A stretch of DNA of 64,000 nt from Palsa-892 sp035295845 (GCA_035295845.1 DATGIF010000027.1:1-64000), one strand, 5' to 3'; counted from the stretch's first letter, positions 17,811 to 29,730 are shown. Notes: generated by a model not told the origin, from the sequence alone. Translations and numbers: made by a program.

Positions 17811-18590
17811 ATGGTCGAACTGACGCTGCCGAAAAATTCCAAGGTGAAAGAAGGCAAGGTCTGGCCGAAGCCGGCCGGCGCCAAGCGCCTGACCGAATTC
17901 CGCATCTACCGCTGGAACCCGGAGGACGGCGAAAATCCCCGCATCGACACCTATTTCGTCGACCGCGACGATTGCGGGCCGATGATTCTGGACGCCATCA
18001 TCTGGATCAAAAACAAGATCGACGCGACACTCACCTTTCGCCGCTCGTGCCGCGAGGGCGTGTGCGGCTCCTGCGCCATGAACATCGACGGGCTGAACAC
18101 GCTCGCTTGCACGCATGCCATCGACGACGTGGCGGCGCCGGTGAAGATCTATCCGTTGCCGCATCAGCCGGTGATCAAGGACCTCGTCCCCGATCTTTCG
18201 AATTTTTACGCCCAGTACGCCGCGATCCAGCCATGGCTGCACACCGAAACGCCGGCCCCGCAGAAGGAGTGGCTGCAAAGCCATGCGGAGCGCGAAAAAC
18301 TCGACGGGCTTTACGAATGCATTCTGTGCGCCTGCTGCTCGACCTCATGTCCGAGCTATTGGTGGAATCCCGAACGCTATATGGGGCCGGCCGCGTTGTT
18401 GCAGGCCTATCGCTGGATTTCCGATTCACGCGACGAAGCGACCGGCGAGCGGCTCGATTTCCTGGAAGACCCGTTCCGCCTCTATCGCTGCCACACCATC
18501 ATGAATTGCTCGCAGGCTTGCCCCAAAGGGCTTAATCCGGCGAAGGCGATCGCCGAAATCAAGAAAAAAATGGTCGCGCGGCAATTGTAG
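17811..18590 (+). CDS. sdhB: succinate dehydrogenase iron-sulfur subunit
   Basis: Electron-transfer subunit with three clusters, 259 residues. [2Fe-2S] ligands lie in [15 protein letters not shown] and the following LAC; [4Fe-4S] in [12 protein letters not shown]; [3Fe-4S] in [14 protein letters not shown]. The N-terminal 25 residues are an extension typical of alphaproteobacteria. A strong bidirectional terminator follows. Confidence 0.98.
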   Translation: MVELTLPKNSKVKEGKVWPKPAGAKRLTEFRIYRWNPEDGENPRIDTYFVDRDDCGPMILDAIIWIKNKIDATLTFRRSCREGVCGSCAMNIDGLNTLACTHAIDDVAAPVKIYPLPHQPVIKDLVPDLSNFYAQYAAIQPWLHTETPAPQKEWLQSHAEREKLDGLYECILCACCSTSCPSYWWNPERYMGPAALLQAYRWISDSRDEATGERLDFLEDPFRLYRCHTIMNCSQACPKGLNPAKAIAEIKKKMVARQL

Positions 18591-18607
18591 GCACGGGTTT
18601 GACGCCG

Positions 18608-18643
18608 AAAAAAACGGCGCCCCGAGGGGCGCCGTTTGCTTTT
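18608..18643. terminator. bidirectional rho-independent terminator between sdhB and a convergent gene
   Basis: An 11-bp GC-rich stem (AAACGGCGCCC / GGGCGCCGTTT) with a tight CGAG loop. T runs stand on both sides: GCTTTT downstream on the plus strand and seven Ts on the minus strand. It can end sdhCDAB and the convergent small secreted gene. Confidence 0.88.
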
Positions 18644-18660
18644 GGAGATGCTCGCCGAAA

Positions 18661-18957
18661 TTAGAACGAGCAACCGTAAGGCGTCATCGCCGCTTTCATC
18701 TGGTCGGCGGTTTGCTTGCAGGCGGCCTCTAGGGTCGGCCGCGTATTCGGATTCTGGGCGAGCGTGGTCCAGGACGCGCGGAGCTGATCAAGCTGGGCCT
18801 TGAAGGTCGCCTGTTGCGCGGCCGGTATCTTGCCGCTCACGCAGACCTCGTACTTGGCCAGAAAGTCGTCGCAGGCAGGAATGCCGATGTCGGCGGCGGT
18901 CGCAGCAGTGGCGATCAACGCGGCAGCAAGGCTCACACCCAAGGCAAGGCGATTCAT
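18661..18957 (-). CDS. small secreted four-cysteine protein, unknown function
   Basis: A 98-residue protein with signal peptide (MNRLALGVSLAAALIATAATA) and a helical mature domain. It carries Cys in IPACDDFLAKYEVC, EAACKQ and YGCSF, which could form two disulfides. The spacing C-x9-C near the N-terminus recalls small helical-hairpin proteins, but no family is assigned. GGAGAA lies 5 bases before the ATG. It shares the terminator with sdhB. Confidence 0.68.
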   Translation of the reverse strand: MNRLALGVSLAAALIATAATAADIGIPACDDFLAKYEVCVSGKIPAAQQATFKAQLDQLRASWTTLAQNPNTRPTLEAACKQTADQMKAAMTPYGCSF

Positions 18958-19070
18958 GCTTGTTCTCCACAATTCGGATGATTGGTTACGATAGGGACGG
19001 TTACGCCGTTCTTCCTTATCACGTGGGTGCAGATTGCGCGCCAGCGCCGCGAAAAATTGTGGAGGGTTCG

Positions 19071-19454
19071 ATGATCGACCATATGGGCTTCCCGGTTTCT
19101 GATTATGCGCGTTCGAAGGCGTTCTATGCGAAGGCGCTCGCGCCGCTCGGTTACACGCTGATCATGGAAGTCGGCCAGACTGAAAACGACCAGCCGGCGG
19201 CGGGTTTCGGCGCCGGCGGTAAACCCGATTTCTGGATTGGCGGCGAAGGCGGGTTGAATCGCCCGCTACACGTGGCGATCGCGACGAAAGACCGCGCGGC
19301 CGTCGAAGCCTTTTACAAGGCGGCGCTTGCCGCTGGCGGCACGGACAACGGACCGCCGGGGCTGCGGCCGCACTATCATGCCAATTACTACGCCGCCTTC
19401 GTGCTCGATCCCGACGGGCACAATGTCGAGGCGGTTTGTCACGCGCCCGCTTGA
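19071..19454 (+). CDS. VOC (glyoxalase/bleomycin-resistance) family protein
   Basis: A 127-residue single-domain vicinal-oxygen-chelate protein. The N-terminal MIDHMGFPVSDYARSKAFY contributes the first metal ligand (His4). The C-terminal half has RPLHVAIATKDRAAVEAFY, HYHANYYAAFVLDPDGHNVEAV with the later ligands. GGAGG precedes this ATG, fixing the start. The substrate is unknown; such proteins range from glyoxalases to antibiotic binders. Confidence 0.85.
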   Translation: MIDHMGFPVSDYARSKAFYAKALAPLGYTLIMEVGQTENDQPAAGFGAGGKPDFWIGGEGGLNRPLHVAIATKDRAAVEAFYKAALAAGGTDNGPPGLRPHYHANYYAAFVLDPDGHNVEAVCHAPA

Positions 19455-19522
19455 CCGGGTCGAAATAAAAATCGCGCGCCAAAAATCAGCGCGCGACTGA
19501 TTCGAATTCTTGCAGCGATGGT

Positions 19523-19828
19523 TCAGCGTCTCGACTTTTTGCGACCTCGCTTTGATTTTTTGAGCGTCTTCTTCTTGCCGCGCGGCTTTGACTTTTTTGC
19601 TTTCTTCGCGGGGCGCTTTTTGGCGGTCTTCTTTTTGACGGCCGGCTTTAGTGCCGGCAGCGGTGTGGTTGCGGCGATCGGTTTCGGTGTGGGCGCCGGT
19701 TGCGGTGCCGAGCCCGGCGATGGAGCAGGATGCATTCCGCCGGGAGGCGGCGTTGCAGGATTGCTTGGCGCTACACCAAACGTTCCCGTGGGCGGGCCGC
19801 GGTGATCGCCGTTATCGCTTTTCGACAT
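19523..19828 (-). CDS. lysine-rich histone H1-like low-complexity protein
   Basis: A 101-residue protein of two parts. Residues 1-60 are Pro/Gly/Thr/Ala-rich and disordered (ATPPPGGMHPAPSPGSAPQP). Residues about 63-101 are almost wholly Lys, Arg, Ala and Ser (VKKKTAKKRPAKKAKKSKP...), like the tails of bacterial H1-like proteins. GGAGG stands 6 bases before the ATG. A DNA- or RNA-binding nucleoid role is suggested by charge alone. The DNA is correspondingly biased on this strand. Its neighbours give no functional hint. Confidence 0.65.
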   Translation of the reverse strand: MSKSDNGDHRGPPTGTFGVAPSNPATPPPGGMHPAPSPGSAPQPAPTPKPIAATTPLPALKPAVKKKTAKKRPAKKAKKSKPRGKKKTLKKSKRGRKKSRR

Positions 19829-19926
19829 GGGTAGCCTCCGATAAAACGGCCAGCGACCCATCAAACCGTAGCGTGTTGCGGTTTGCCAGCGGAAAATCAT
19901 TTCGAGCTGTGGAGGAGGCCGTTTCG

Positions 19927-20502
19927 TCAGGCGGCTTTCAGCATGCGGCTCTGGGCATCGAGGATCGTAGTCGCGAGACTGTGGCTGTCAGCCATGAATT
20001 CGCGAAACAGCGAGAGCGGATTGGGATGCGGATTGATGATTTCGGCGACAACGTCGTTGGCCTCAAAGCGCAAATCTGCCTCATATTTGCGCGCGATCGC
20101 CTGCATCGGGTGATTATGCGATAGGCAGTTCATGTAAAGCTTGCGGATTGCACGGTTGCGGGCGGCGAGAATGGTGCGCCCCATCAGCGCCGAGCCGACG
20201 CCGGCGTTCTGCCATGGACGCTCGATCGAGAAAGCGGCTTCGCCCTCGTCCGGCGAATGATCGGCGGAAACGCGGAGCTCGGCGCAGCCGCGCAAAACGC
20301 CGTCGACGAAAAAGCCGTGGACGACCGAATCCGGTCCCAGCGCCTTCGCAGCGTATTTCTCGATGAAATAATCGGTTACCGGCGTCCCAAAGCGGTTGGC
20401 GCGGCTCTCCGGATCGAGGCGAAGGAGATGCTTCCGAAAGCGATCGGTTTCGCCGATCCACAGTTTGCGGATCACACCGGAGGTCTCGGGAGTATCGTGC
20501 AT
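19927..20502 (-). CDS. GNAT-family N-acetyltransferase
   Basis: A 191-residue protein with a GNAT core: HGFFVDGVLRGCAELRV (beta strands), then the acetyl-CoA loop RPWQNAGVGSALMGRTILAA (motif A, Q-x-x-G-x-G/A), and NCLSHNHPMQAIARKY. The Met at 20502 is chosen because AAGGG lies upstream; a start at 20538 is possible. The acceptor is unknown. It is divergent from zapE. Confidence 0.8.
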   Translation of the reverse strand: MHDTPETSGVIRKLWIGETDRFRKHLLRLDPESRANRFGTPVTDYFIEKYAAKALGPDSVVHGFFVDGVLRGCAELRVSADHSPDEGEAAFSIERPWQNAGVGSALMGRTILAARNRAIRKLYMNCLSHNHPMQAIARKYEADLRFEANDVVAEIINPHPNPLSLFREFMADSHSLATTILDAQSRMLKAA

Positions 20503-20748
20503 GGTACTTGCCCTTTGCACTTGATATGAGCGAATCATGAAGATGAATCAATGTATTGCCGCTATGCAGCAAAAGCATGACGCGGGCTTAACAGTTGCAC
20601 GATGAAGGCCCGCCGGGCGGTAATTTTCGCAGGCCTTTTGCCGCCTGCGGCGCAAGAATCCTGTTCCGGCGGTTACGCTTGTGGCGTTGAAGCGGCGGGC
20701 ACGGGCCGTTAAGCCTCGCAACCGGAATCAGCGAGGGCTCGCTTCCCA

Positions 20749-21918
20749 ATGGCCGCGATTGCGGAGCGCTATGCCGCACGGGTCGCGGCCGGAGAGATCG
20801 AATCCGACCCCGGCCAGCTTTTCGCCATCGGCCGACTCGCGCGGCTCGAGCGCGAACTCGCCCATTATCGCCCGCCTGCCAAATCCGGTGCGCTCGGCTG
20901 GCTGATGGCGCGGCGGCCGATCAGCGCACCGCGCGGCGTTTATCTTTTCGGCGATGTCGGCCGCGGCAAGACCATGCTGATGGATCTCTTCTTCGCTGGC
21001 GCGCCGGTGACGAAGAAGCGGCGCGCGCATTTTCATGAATTCATGGCCGACGTGCAGGCGCGCATCCAGGATGCCCGCCACAGACTGAAAACCGGCGAGA
21101 TTTCGAATAGCGATCCCATCGCCTTCGTGGCGGGCGTGATCGCCGGAGAAACTTCGCTTCTGTGCTTCGACGAATTCATTGTCACTGATATCGCCGATGC
21201 CATGATCCTCGGGCGGTTGTTCGAAAAGCTGTTCGGCCTCGGCGTCGTACTGGTCGCAACTTCCAATGTGCCGCCTGCGGAACTCTATAAGGACGGGCTC
21301 AATCGCGCGCTGTTCGTGCCGTTCATCCATTTGCTCGAGGAGCGCGTGGAGGTGATCGAGCTTGAGGCGCGCACTGACTTTCGGCACGAGAAACTGCAGG
21401 ACGTAGCGAGCTGGCACGTGCCGGCGGACGACGGCGCGCGCGCCGCAATCGATCTTGCCTGGCGGCGGCTCGCCGGCCCCGAAGGCGGCACGCCGCTTGA
21501 ACTCCCGCATCTCGGGCGCGCGATCCATGTCCCGCGGGCGGGTGGTGGTGCTGCGCGCTTTACCTTTCGCGATCTTTGCGAAATACCGCTCGGGGCAAGC
21601 GATTTTGTCGCCATTGCCCGCGCATTCCATACCGTGATTGTCGAGAACATCCCGGTGATCGGGCCCGAGCGGCGCAACGAAGCCAAGCGCTTTATTCTCC
21701 TCATCGACACGCTCTATGACAGCTCGGTGAAATTGATCGCTTCGGCCGCGGCCGAGCCCGACCAGCTTTATGCCGGCACTGAAGGCTTCGAGGCGTTCGA
21801 GTTCCGCCGCACGGCCTCGCGGCTTTATGAGATGCGCTCGGCGGCGTATCTCACGCTCCCACACGGACGACGGGATACGAAAGCAACAGGCAATACCGCT
21901 GGAATCGTGGAAACTTGA
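20749..21918 (+). CDS. zapE: cell division protein ZapE (AFG1-like ATPase)
   Basis: A 389-residue AAA-like ATPase. In E. coli ZapE interacts with FtsZ at the constricting ring; mitochondrial AFG1/LACE1 is the eukaryotic relative. Walker A is GDVGRGKTMLMDLFF, Walker B SLLCFDEF; sensor-like VATSNVPP and the family C-terminus GFEAFEFRRTASRLYEMRSAAYL are present. The length is normal and the gene looks intact. It is followed by a relic of an acyl-CoA dehydrogenase gene rather than directly by mdh. Confidence 0.93.
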   Translation: MAAIAERYAARVAAGEIESDPGQLFAIGRLARLERELAHYRPPAKSGALGWLMARRPISAPRGVYLFGDVGRGKTMLMDLFFAGAPVTKKRRAHFHEFMADVQARIQDARHRLKTGEISNSDPIAFVAGVIAGETSLLCFDEFIVTDIADAMILGRLFEKLFGLGVVLVATSNVPPAELYKDGLNRALFVPFIHLLEERVEVIELEARTDFRHEKLQDVASWHVPADDGARAAIDLAWRRLAGPEGGTPLELPHLGRAIHVPRAGGGAARFTFRDLCEIPLGASDFVAIARAFHTVIVENIPVIGPERRNEAKRFILLIDTLYDSSVKLIASAAAEPDQLYAGTEGFEAFEFRRTASRLYEMRSAAYLTLPHGRRDTKATGNTAGIVET

Positions 21919-21949
21919 ACGAATGGAGCAATCTACTCTCGTCGATTGA

Positions 21950-22057
21950 CTAAGGCCGCCCGTGGAGCGGTTGTTCCGGCACTCACGCGCGTTTCGCATT
22001 TTTGACGGCACCAGCGAAATTCAGCAGCTCATTATCGCGCGGGATTTACTGCGCTAA
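21950..22057 (+). pseudogene. C-terminal remnant of an acyl-CoA dehydrogenase gene
   Basis: Between zapE and mdh a short open stretch reads VERLFRHSRAFRIFDGTS and continues EIQQLIIARDLLR, then TAA. This is the diagnostic C-terminal signature of acyl-CoA dehydrogenases (the GTSEIQ loop that contacts FAD, and the terminal helix). Only about 35 codons survive; an in-frame stop lies at 21947 and there is no upstream ACAD sequence, because zapE ends at 21918. It therefore appears to be the stump left by a deletion. Confidence 0.8.
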
Positions 22058-22070
22058 CGCCCAATAAGTA

Positions 22071-22096
22071 GGGCTCGCACTGGCGGGGCCTTTTTT
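22071..22096 (+). terminator. probable terminator upstream of mdh
   Basis: A GC-rich imperfect hairpin (GGCTCGC ... GCGGGGCC, one bulge and a G-T pair) is followed by six Ts. It lies 14 bases after the stop of the acyl-CoA dehydrogenase remnant and was probably that gene's terminator, now serving zapE. Confidence 0.5.
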
Positions 22097-22116
22097 CTAG
22101 ACTTCCGCTGGCTTGA

Positions 22117-23145
<1,029 letters not shown>

Positions 23146-23193
23146 TTCCTCGGAGATTGTTCGCTCGCCGGTTCTGAAATTCGAGGATCACTC

Positions 23194-24363
23194 ATGAATA
23201 TTCATGAATATCAAGCCAAAGCCGTTCTACGCGAGTTCGGCGTGCCGGTGCCGCGCGGCCTGCCGGCGTTTTCGCCCGACGAAGCGGTGAAGGCCGCAAA
23301 AGAGCTCGGCGGCTCCGTCTGGGTCGTGAAGGCGCAGATCCATGCCGGTGGCCGTGGCAAGGCGGGCGGCGTCAAGGTGGTCAAATCCGTCGACGACGTG
23401 AAGAAAGAAGCGGCGCGCATGCTTGGCTCGACGCTGGTCACGCACCAGACCGGGCCGCACGGAAAAGAAGTGAACCGCGTCTATGTCGAGGAAGGCGCGG
23501 CAATCGACAAGGAATTCTATCTTTCGCTCCTCGTCGACCGCGAAACTTCGCGTGTTGCCTTCGTGGTGTCGACCGAGGGCGGCATGGATATCGAGAAGGT
23601 CGCGCATGACACGCCCGACAAGATCGTCACGTTTTCCGTCGATCCCGCGACCGGCATCCTTCCGCACCATGCGCGGCACGTAGCCGAAGTGCTCCATCTT
23701 GGCCCCGAACAGCAGAAGCAGGCGGTGGCGCTGATCAGCGGGCTGTATAAGGCGTTCGTCGAAAAAGACATGAGCCTTCTCGAGATCAACCCGCTGATCC
23801 TCACCAAGGACGGCAAGATCGTCTGCCTCGACGCCAAGGTCGGCTTCGACGACAACGCGCTGTTCCGTCATCCGGATGTCGTGGCACTGCGCGACATTAC
23901 AGAAGAGGATCCGAAAGAAGTCGAAGCCTCGAAATACGACCTCAACTACATCTCTCTCGACGGCACCATCGGCTGCATGGTCAACGGCGCCGGGCTCGCC
24001 ATGGCCACCATGGACATCATCAAGCTCTATGGCGAGGCGCCGGCGAACTTCCTCGACGTCGGCGGCGGCGCCACCAAGGAAAGAGTGACGGCGGCGTTCA
24101 AGATCATCACCTCCGATCCGAACGTGAAGGGGATTCTTGTCAATATTTTCGGCGGCATCATGCGCTGCGACGTAATCGCCGAAGGCGTGGTGGCGGCGGT
24201 GAAAGAAGTGGGGCTGAAAGTGCCGCTCGTCGTTCGTCTCGAAGGCACCAATGTCGATCTCGGCAAGAAAATTCTGAAAGAGTCGGGCCTTGACGTGATT
24301 CCGGCCGACGATCTCGACGATGCCGCGCAGAAGATCGTGAAAGCCGTGAAGGGAAAGCAGTAA
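23194..24363 (+). CDS. sucC: succinyl-CoA synthetase beta subunit (ADP-forming)
   Basis: With SucD it couples succinyl-CoA hydrolysis to nucleotide triphosphate formation. The 389-residue protein has the ATP-grasp N-terminus [47 protein letters not shown] and the C-terminal [14 protein letters not shown] / [15 protein letters not shown]. The TAA overlaps the sucD ATG by one base, giving tight translational coupling. Confidence 0.98.
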   Translation: MNIHEYQAKAVLREFGVPVPRGLPAFSPDEAVKAAKELGGSVWVVKAQIHAGGRGKAGGVKVVKSVDDVKKEAARMLGSTLVTHQTGPHGKEVNRVYVEEGAAIDKEFYLSLLVDRETSRVAFVVSTEGGMDIEKVAHDTPDKIVTFSVDPATGILPHHARHVAEVLHLGPEQQKQAVALISGLYKAFVEKDMSLLEINPLILTKDGKIVCLDAKVGFDDNALFRHPDVVALRDITEEDPKEVEASKYDLNYISLDGTIGCMVNGAGLAMATMDIIKLYGEAPANFLDVGGGATKERVTAAFKIITSDPNVKGILVNIFGGIMRCDVIAEGVVAAVKEVGLKVPLVVRLEGTNVDLGKKILKESGLDVIPADDLDDAAQKIVKAVKGKQ

Positions 24364-25247
24364 TGTCCGTCCTCGTCGGCAAGAACACCAAGGTCATCTG
24401 CCAGGGCTTCACCGGCAAGAACGGCACCTTTCATTCCGAGCAGGCGATTAAGTACGGCACCAAGATGGTCGGCGGCACCGCGCCCGGCAAAGGTGGGTCG
24501 ACACATCTCGGTCTGCCGGTGTTCGACACCGTCGACGAGGCCAAAGAAAAAGTCGGTGCCGATGCGAGCGTGATCTACGTGCCGCCCGCGGGGGCCGCCG
24601 ATGCGATCTGCGAGTCAATCGATGCGGAAATTCCGCTGATCGTCTGCATCACCGAGGGCATTCCCGTCGAGGACATGGTGAGAGTGAAACGTTCGCTCTG
24701 CGGCTCCAAGTCGCGCCTCATCGGTCCCAATTGTCCCGGCGTGATCACGCCCGGCGAGTGCAAGATCGGCATCATGCCCGGTCACATCCATAAACGCGGC
24801 AAGGTCGGCATTGTTTCGCGCTCCGGCACGCTTACATATGAAGCGGTGTTTCAGACCACCGCCGAAGGGCTGGGGCAGACCACGTGCGTCGGCATCGGCG
24901 GCGATCCGGTCAAAGGCACCGAATTCATCGACGTGCTCGAAATGTTTCTCGCCGACAAAGAGACCGAAGCGCTGATCATGATCGGTGAGATCGGCGGCTC
25001 GGCCGAAGAAGACGCGGCCCAGTTTCTGAGCGACGAGGCAAAACGCGGCCGCAAGAAGCCATGTGTCGGCTTCATCGCAGGCCGTACCGCGCCACCCGGA
25101 CGCAGGATGGGCCACGCCGGCGCCATTATTTCGGGCGGAAAAGGAGACGCGGAGTCGAAAATTGCGGCGATGGAGGCGGCGGGCATTCGCGTGTCTCCGT
25201 CGCCCGCGCGGCTCGGCAAAACGCTCGTCGAGGTGCTAAAAGGCTGA
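24363..25247 (+). CDS. sucD: succinyl-CoA synthetase alpha subunit
   Basis: CoA-binding and phosphohistidine subunit, 294 residues. The CoA fold is [19 protein letters not shown]. The active-site His lies in the segment [20 protein letters not shown], and [21 protein letters not shown] is conserved. It overlaps sucC by one base. A 121-bp spacer then leads to sucA. Confidence 0.98.
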   Translation: MSVLVGKNTKVICQGFTGKNGTFHSEQAIKYGTKMVGGTAPGKGGSTHLGLPVFDTVDEAKEKVGADASVIYVPPAGAADAICESIDAEIPLIVCITEGIPVEDMVRVKRSLCGSKSRLIGPNCPGVITPGECKIGIMPGHIHKRGKVGIVSRSGTLTYEAVFQTTAEGLGQTTCVGIGGDPVKGTEFIDVLEMFLADKETEALIMIGEIGGSAEEDAAQFLSDEAKRGRKKPCVGFIAGRTAPPGRRMGHAGAIISGGKGDAESKIAAMEAAGIRVSPSPARLGKTLVEVLKG

Positions 25248-25368
25248 TAGAACTCGAATTCTCCACTCAATCGGCGGCGCAGGGCGGCGCGTTGCCGCAT
25301 GCATTTCGGAAAACGGCATCCGTCATGCATGGGAGCGAAACACCGGACGAGGCACCGGAATCGCGATC

Positions 25369-28326
25369 ATGGCAAGAGAAGCGGACAACGACATTTTCCT
25401 GAAGACGTCATTCCTCTATGGCGGCAATGCCGCCTATCTCGAGGATCTCGAAGCGCGCTACGAAGCCAATCCTGCGTCGGTCGATGAAGGCTGGCGCTCC
25501 TTCTTCGCCGCGCTGAAAGAAGAGAAGGGCGACGCCGCCCGGAATGCCAAGGGCGCGTCGTGGAAGCAGCCGGGCTGGCCGGTGCCGATGAACGGCGAAT
25601 TGGTCGCGGCGCTGGACGGCAACTGGATCGAGGTCGAACAGGCGGTCGGTCAGAAAATCAGGGCGGAAGCAAAGCCGCGTGGCGTCGAACTCACCAGCGA
25701 GGAAGTGCAGCAGGCAACGCGCGATTCGGTGAAGGCGCTGATGATGATCCGCGCCTATCGCATGCGCGGGCATTTGCACGCGAAGCTCGACCCTTTGGAA
25801 CTCGAACCGCAGCCGCCGCAGCCGGAGCTTGATCCCGCCTCCTACGGTTTCACCGAGGCGGATCTCGACCGCAAGATTTTCATCGACCACGTGCTCGGGC
25901 TCGAATTCGCGAGCGTGCGCGAGATGGTGGCGATTCTTTCGCGCACCTACTGCCAGACGATCGGCGTCGAGTTCATGCACATCTCCTCGCCGGAGGAGAA
26001 GGGCTGGATCCAGGAGCGCATCGAAGGCCCCGACAAGGAAATCAGCTTCACGCGCGAAGGCAAGCGCGCCATCCTGAACAAACTCGTCGAAGCCGAGGGC
26101 CTCGAGAAGTTCATCGACGTCAAATACACCGGCACCAAACGCTTCGGCCTCGACGGCGCGGAATCCATGATCCCGGCGCTCGAGCAGATCATCAAGCGCG
26201 GCGGCGCGCTCGGCGTGAAGGAAATCGTCTTCGGCATGGCGCATCGCGGGCGGCTCAACGTGCTTGCGCATGTGATGGCGAAGCCCCATCGCGTGATCTT
26301 CCACGAATTCAAGGGCGGCTCGGCAACACCGACCGAGGTCGAGGGCTCCGGCGACGTGAAGTACCATCTAGGCGCGTCATCCGACCGCGAGTTCGACAAC
26401 AACAAGGTGCATTTGTCGCTGACGGCGAACCCGTCGCATCTCGAAATCGTCGATCCTGTGGTGCTCGGCAAGGTGCGCGCGAAGCAGGATCAGCATCACG
26501 CCACGCCCGAAGACCGCAGCATGGTGATGCCGCTCCTGCTCCACGGCGATGCTTCGTTCGCGGGCCAAGGCGTCGTGGCGGAGTGCTTCGGACTTTCGGG
26601 GCTAAAGGGCTACCGCACCGGCGGCTCGGTGCATTTCATCGTCAACAACCAGATCGGGTTCACCACCGATCCGCGTTATGCGCGCTCATCGCCGTATCCG
26701 TCGGACGTCGCCAAAATGATCGAGGCGCCGATCTTCCATGTGAACGGCGACGATCCGGAGGCGGTCGTCTTCTGCGCCAAGGTCGCGACCGAGTTCCGGC
26801 AGAAATTCCAGAAGCCGGTGGTGATCGATATGTTCTGCTATCGCCGCCACGGCCACAATGAAGGCGATGAGCCTTCATTCACGCAGCCTTTGATGTACCT
26901 GAAGATCCGCACGCATCCGACGACGCTGGAGATTTACGGCAAGAAACTCGAGGCCGAAGGCGTCGTCTCGGAGGGCGAAGTTGAGCGGATGAAGGCGGGC
27001 TGGCGCGCGCATCTCGAGGCCGAATTCGAATTGGGACAGAGCTACAAGCCGAACAAGGCTGATTGGCTCGACGGCAAATGGTCGGGAATCAAGCAGGCGG
27101 AAAGTCTCGACGATCCGCGCCGCGGCAATACCGGGGTTGCGCTCGATACGCTGAAGGAGATCGGCCGGAAGATCACCAGGACGCCGGCGGGATTTCATCC
27201 GCACCGCACGATCACGCGCTTTTTGGAGGCGCGCGCCAAGGCGATCGAAACGGGCGAAGGTATCGACTGGGCGACCGGCGAGGCGCTTTCCGTTTGCTCG
27301 CTTCTGTTGGATGGCAATCCGGTGCGGCTCAGCGGTCAGGATGTCGAGCGCGGCACTTTTTCGCAGCGGCACTCTGTCCTTCTCGATCAGGAAAATGGCG
27401 AGCGCTACACGCCCTTCAACTATATACGCGACGGCCAGGCGCGCTTCGAAGTCTTGAATTCGATGCTGTCGGAAGAGGCCGTGCTCGGCTTCGAATACGG
27501 CTATTCGCTGGCCGAGCCGCGCGGGCTCACCATGTGGGAGGCGCAATTCGGCGACTTCGCCAACGGCGCCCAGGTCGTGATCGACCAATTTATTTCCTCG
27601 GGCGAGCGCAAATGGCTGCGCATGTCGGGCCTCGTGATGCTCCTTCCCCATGGCTATGAGGGCCAGGGGCCGGAGCATTCGTCGGCGCGGCTCGAACGTT
27701 ACCTGCAGCTCTGCGCCGAGGACAATATGCAGGTCGCGAACTGCACGACGCCGGCGAATTATTTCCACATCCTGCGGCGGCAGTTGAAGCGCGATTTCCG
27801 CAAGCCCTTGATCCTGATGACGCCGAAGTCGCTGTTGCGCCACAAGCGCGCGGTCTCGAAGCTCGCCGAGATGGGGCCGGACACTTTCTTTCACCGCGTG
27901 TTGTGGGACGATGCGCAGCTGCATCCGAATGGCGGCGTCACCCTCGCTCCTGACGACAAGATTCGCCGCGTGGTGATGTGCTCCGGCAAGGTTTATTACG
28001 ATCTTCTCGAGGAGCGCGATAAGCGCGGGCTCGGCGATATTTATCTGTTGCGTCTCGAACAGCTCTATCCGTTCCCGCTGAAATCGCTGGTGACGGAGCT
28101 TTCCCGCTTCAAGGGCGCGGAGATCATCTGGTGCCAGGAGGAGCCGCGCAATCAGGGCGCTTGGGCATTCGTGCAGCCCTATCTCGAATGGGTGCTCGAA
28201 CAAATTCAGGCCAAGGCCACACGTCCGCGCTATGTCGGGCGCGCGGCGTCGGCTTCGACCGCGACCGGGCTGATGTCGAGCCATCTGAAACAATTGAAGG
28301 CCTTCCTCGACGAAGCATTAGGCTGA
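25369..28326 (+). CDS. sucA: 2-oxoglutarate dehydrogenase E1 component
   Basis: Thiamine-diphosphate-dependent decarboxylase of the 2-oxoglutarate dehydrogenase complex, 985 residues, full length. The N-terminal E2-binding segment resembles the family ([17 protein letters not shown]). The active-site His region is [16 protein letters not shown]; ThDP/Mg binding uses [13 protein letters not shown] ... VNNQIGFTT; the C-terminal transketolase-like part has [18 protein letters not shown] [17 protein letters not shown]. sucB follows after 19 bp. The 121 bp in front hold no obvious terminator. Confidence 0.98.
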   Translation: MAREADNDIFLKTSFLYGGNAAYLEDLEARYEANPASVDEGWRSFFAALKEEKGDAARNAKGASWKQPGWPVPMNGELVAALDGNWIEVEQAVGQKIRAEAKPRGVELTSEEVQQATRDSVKALMMIRAYRMRGHLHAKLDPLELEPQPPQPELDPASYGFTEADLDRKIFIDHVLGLEFASVREMVAILSRTYCQTIGVEFMHISSPEEKGWIQERIEGPDKEISFTREGKRAILNKLVEAEGLEKFIDVKYTGTKRFGLDGAESMIPALEQIIKRGGALGVKEIVFGMAHRGRLNVLAHVMAKPHRVIFHEFKGGSATPTEVEGSGDVKYHLGASSDREFDNNKVHLSLTANPSHLEIVDPVVLGKVRAKQDQHHATPEDRSMVMPLLLHGDASFAGQGVVAECFGLSGLKGYRTGGSVHFIVNNQIGFTTDPRYARSSPYPSDVAKMIEAPIFHVNGDDPEAVVFCAKVATEFRQKFQKPVVIDMFCYRRHGHNEGDEPSFTQPLMYLKIRTHPTTLEIYGKKLEAEGVVSEGEVERMKAGWRAHLEAEFELGQSYKPNKADWLDGKWSGIKQAESLDDPRRGNTGVALDTLKEIGRKITRTPAGFHPHRTITRFLEARAKAIETGEGIDWATGEALSVCSLLLDGNPVRLSGQDVERGTFSQRHSVLLDQENGERYTPFNYIRDGQARFEVLNSMLSEEAVLGFEYGYSLAEPRGLTMWEAQFGDFANGAQVVIDQFISSGERKWLRMSGLVMLLPHGYEGQGPEHSSARLERYLQLCAEDNMQVANCTTPANYFHILRRQLKRDFRKPLILMTPKSLLRHKRAVSKLAEMGPDTFFHRVLWDDAQLHPNGGVTLAPDDKIRRVVMCSGKVYYDLLEERDKRGLGDIYLLRLEQLYPFPLKSLVTELSRFKGAEIIWCQEEPRNQGAWAFVQPYLEWVLEQIQAKATRPRYVGRAASASTATGLMSSHLKQLKAFLDEALG

Positions 28327-28345
28327 AGCGTTTGGAGATCTGACG

Positions 28346-29587
28346 ATGGCGACCGAAATTCGCGTGCCCACGCTCGGCGAATCCGTCACCGAGGCAACGA
28401 TCGGGCGCTGGTTCAAGAAGACGGGTGAAGCGGTCGCGGCGGATGAGCCGCTGGTGGAGCTCGAAACCGACAAGGTGACGGTCGAGGTGCCGGCGCCGGT
28501 CGCGGGCGTCTTGTCGGAAATCAAGGCGAAGGACGGCGAAACGGTCGGTGTCGGCGCGCTGCTGGGCTCGATCACCGAAGGCGCGGGCGCCAAGGCCGCG
28601 CCGAAAGCCGCCGCACCCGCCAAAGCCGCAAGCCCTGCCGCCGCGCCGAAACCGGCTGTTCCGGCTGCTGCCGCACCCGCGCCGAAAAAAGTTTCCGGCG
28701 ACGGCCAGCCGCCGTCGGTTCGCCGGTTGGCCGCTGAATCCGGCGTCGATCCCGCGGGCGTTGCGGGCTCAGGCAAGGATGGTCGCGTGACCAAGGGTGA
28801 CATGCTCGCCGCGATCGCGGCAGGCCCCTCGATCTCGCCGCCGCCCGCACCCGCGATTGCGCGCGCGCCGTCGCCGCCTTCCGACGCCGCGCGCGAAGAG
28901 CGCGTGCGCATGACCAAGCTCCGGCAGACCATCGCGCGGCGGCTGAAGGATGCGCAAAACACCGCCGCCATGCTCACGACGTTCAACGACGTCGACATGA
29001 GTGCGGTGATGGCGCTCCGTGCGCACTACAAGGACACCTTCGAGAAGAAGCACGGCGTGAAGCTCGGCTTTATGGGCTTCTTCGTGAAAGCATGTATCGC
29101 GGCGCTGAAGGACGTGCCCGCGGTCAATGCCGAAATCGACGGCGCCGATCTCGTCTACAAGAATTACTATCACATCGGCGTTGCGGTCGGCACCGACAAG
29201 GGCCTCGTGGTGCCGGTGGTGCGTGACGCGGACCTCCTTTCGATCGCGGAGGTCGAGAAGAAAATCGCCGACCTCGGCCGGCGCGCGCGCGAGGGCCATC
29301 TCACCATCGAGGACATGCAAGGCGGCACGTTCACCATCTCGAACGGCGGCATTTACGGCTCGCTGTTGTCGATGCCAATTCTCAACGCGCCGCAGTCGGG
29401 CATCCTCGGCATGCATCGGATCGAGGAGCGGCCGGTGGTGGTGAAAGGCCAGATCGTAGCGCGGCCGATGATGTATCTCGCGCTCTCCTACGATCACCGC
29501 GTCGTCGACGGCAAGGACGCGGTCACTTGCCTCGTGCGCATTAAGGAAGGGATTGAGGATCCGTCGCGGCTCGTGCTCGATCTGTAA
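28346..29587 (+). CDS. sucB: dihydrolipoyllysine-residue succinyltransferase (E2)
   Basis: Core of the 2-oxoglutarate dehydrogenase complex, 413 residues. Domains in order: lipoyl domain (residues 2-76; lipoylated Lys in ETDKVTVEV), an Ala/Pro/Lys-rich linker, peripheral subunit-binding domain (about 120-155, [17 protein letters not shown]), a second linker, then the catalytic domain ending with the active-site motif [12 protein letters not shown]. There is one lipoyl domain, as usual for this E2. lpd follows after a 143-bp spacer. Confidence 0.98.
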   Translation: MATEIRVPTLGESVTEATIGRWFKKTGEAVAADEPLVELETDKVTVEVPAPVAGVLSEIKAKDGETVGVGALLGSITEGAGAKAAPKAAAPAKAASPAAAPKPAVPAAAAPAPKKVSGDGQPPSVRRLAAESGVDPAGVAGSGKDGRVTKGDMLAAIAAGPSISPPPAPAIARAPSPPSDAAREERVRMTKLRQTIARRLKDAQNTAAMLTTFNDVDMSAVMALRAHYKDTFEKKHGVKLGFMGFFVKACIAALKDVPAVNAEIDGADLVYKNYYHIGVAVGTDKGLVVPVVRDADLLSIAEVEKKIADLGRRAREGHLTIEDMQGGTFTISNGGIYGSLLSMPILNAPQSGILGMHRIEERPVVVKGQIVARPMMYLALSYDHRVVDGKDAVTCLVRIKEGIEDPSRLVLDL

Positions 29588-29730
29588 CAGAAGCCTTTCG
29601 GCCCATGCAGGGCAGGCGATCCAGTCATGCAGCGCGGCTTCTTTCGGATCTCGCTTATTCATCGCCATGTAATTGGAAAATGTGATTGAATGCCGGTTCA
29701 CCGGCGACCTGAACCTGAAAGAGACTTGCA

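Noticed and set aside
29588..29730. Possible small minus-strand gene in the sucB-lpd spacer (frame beginning at about 29665)
   Set aside because: The frame runs straight into antisense sucB, has no ribosome site and no recognisable product; the spacer is better regarded as non-coding.
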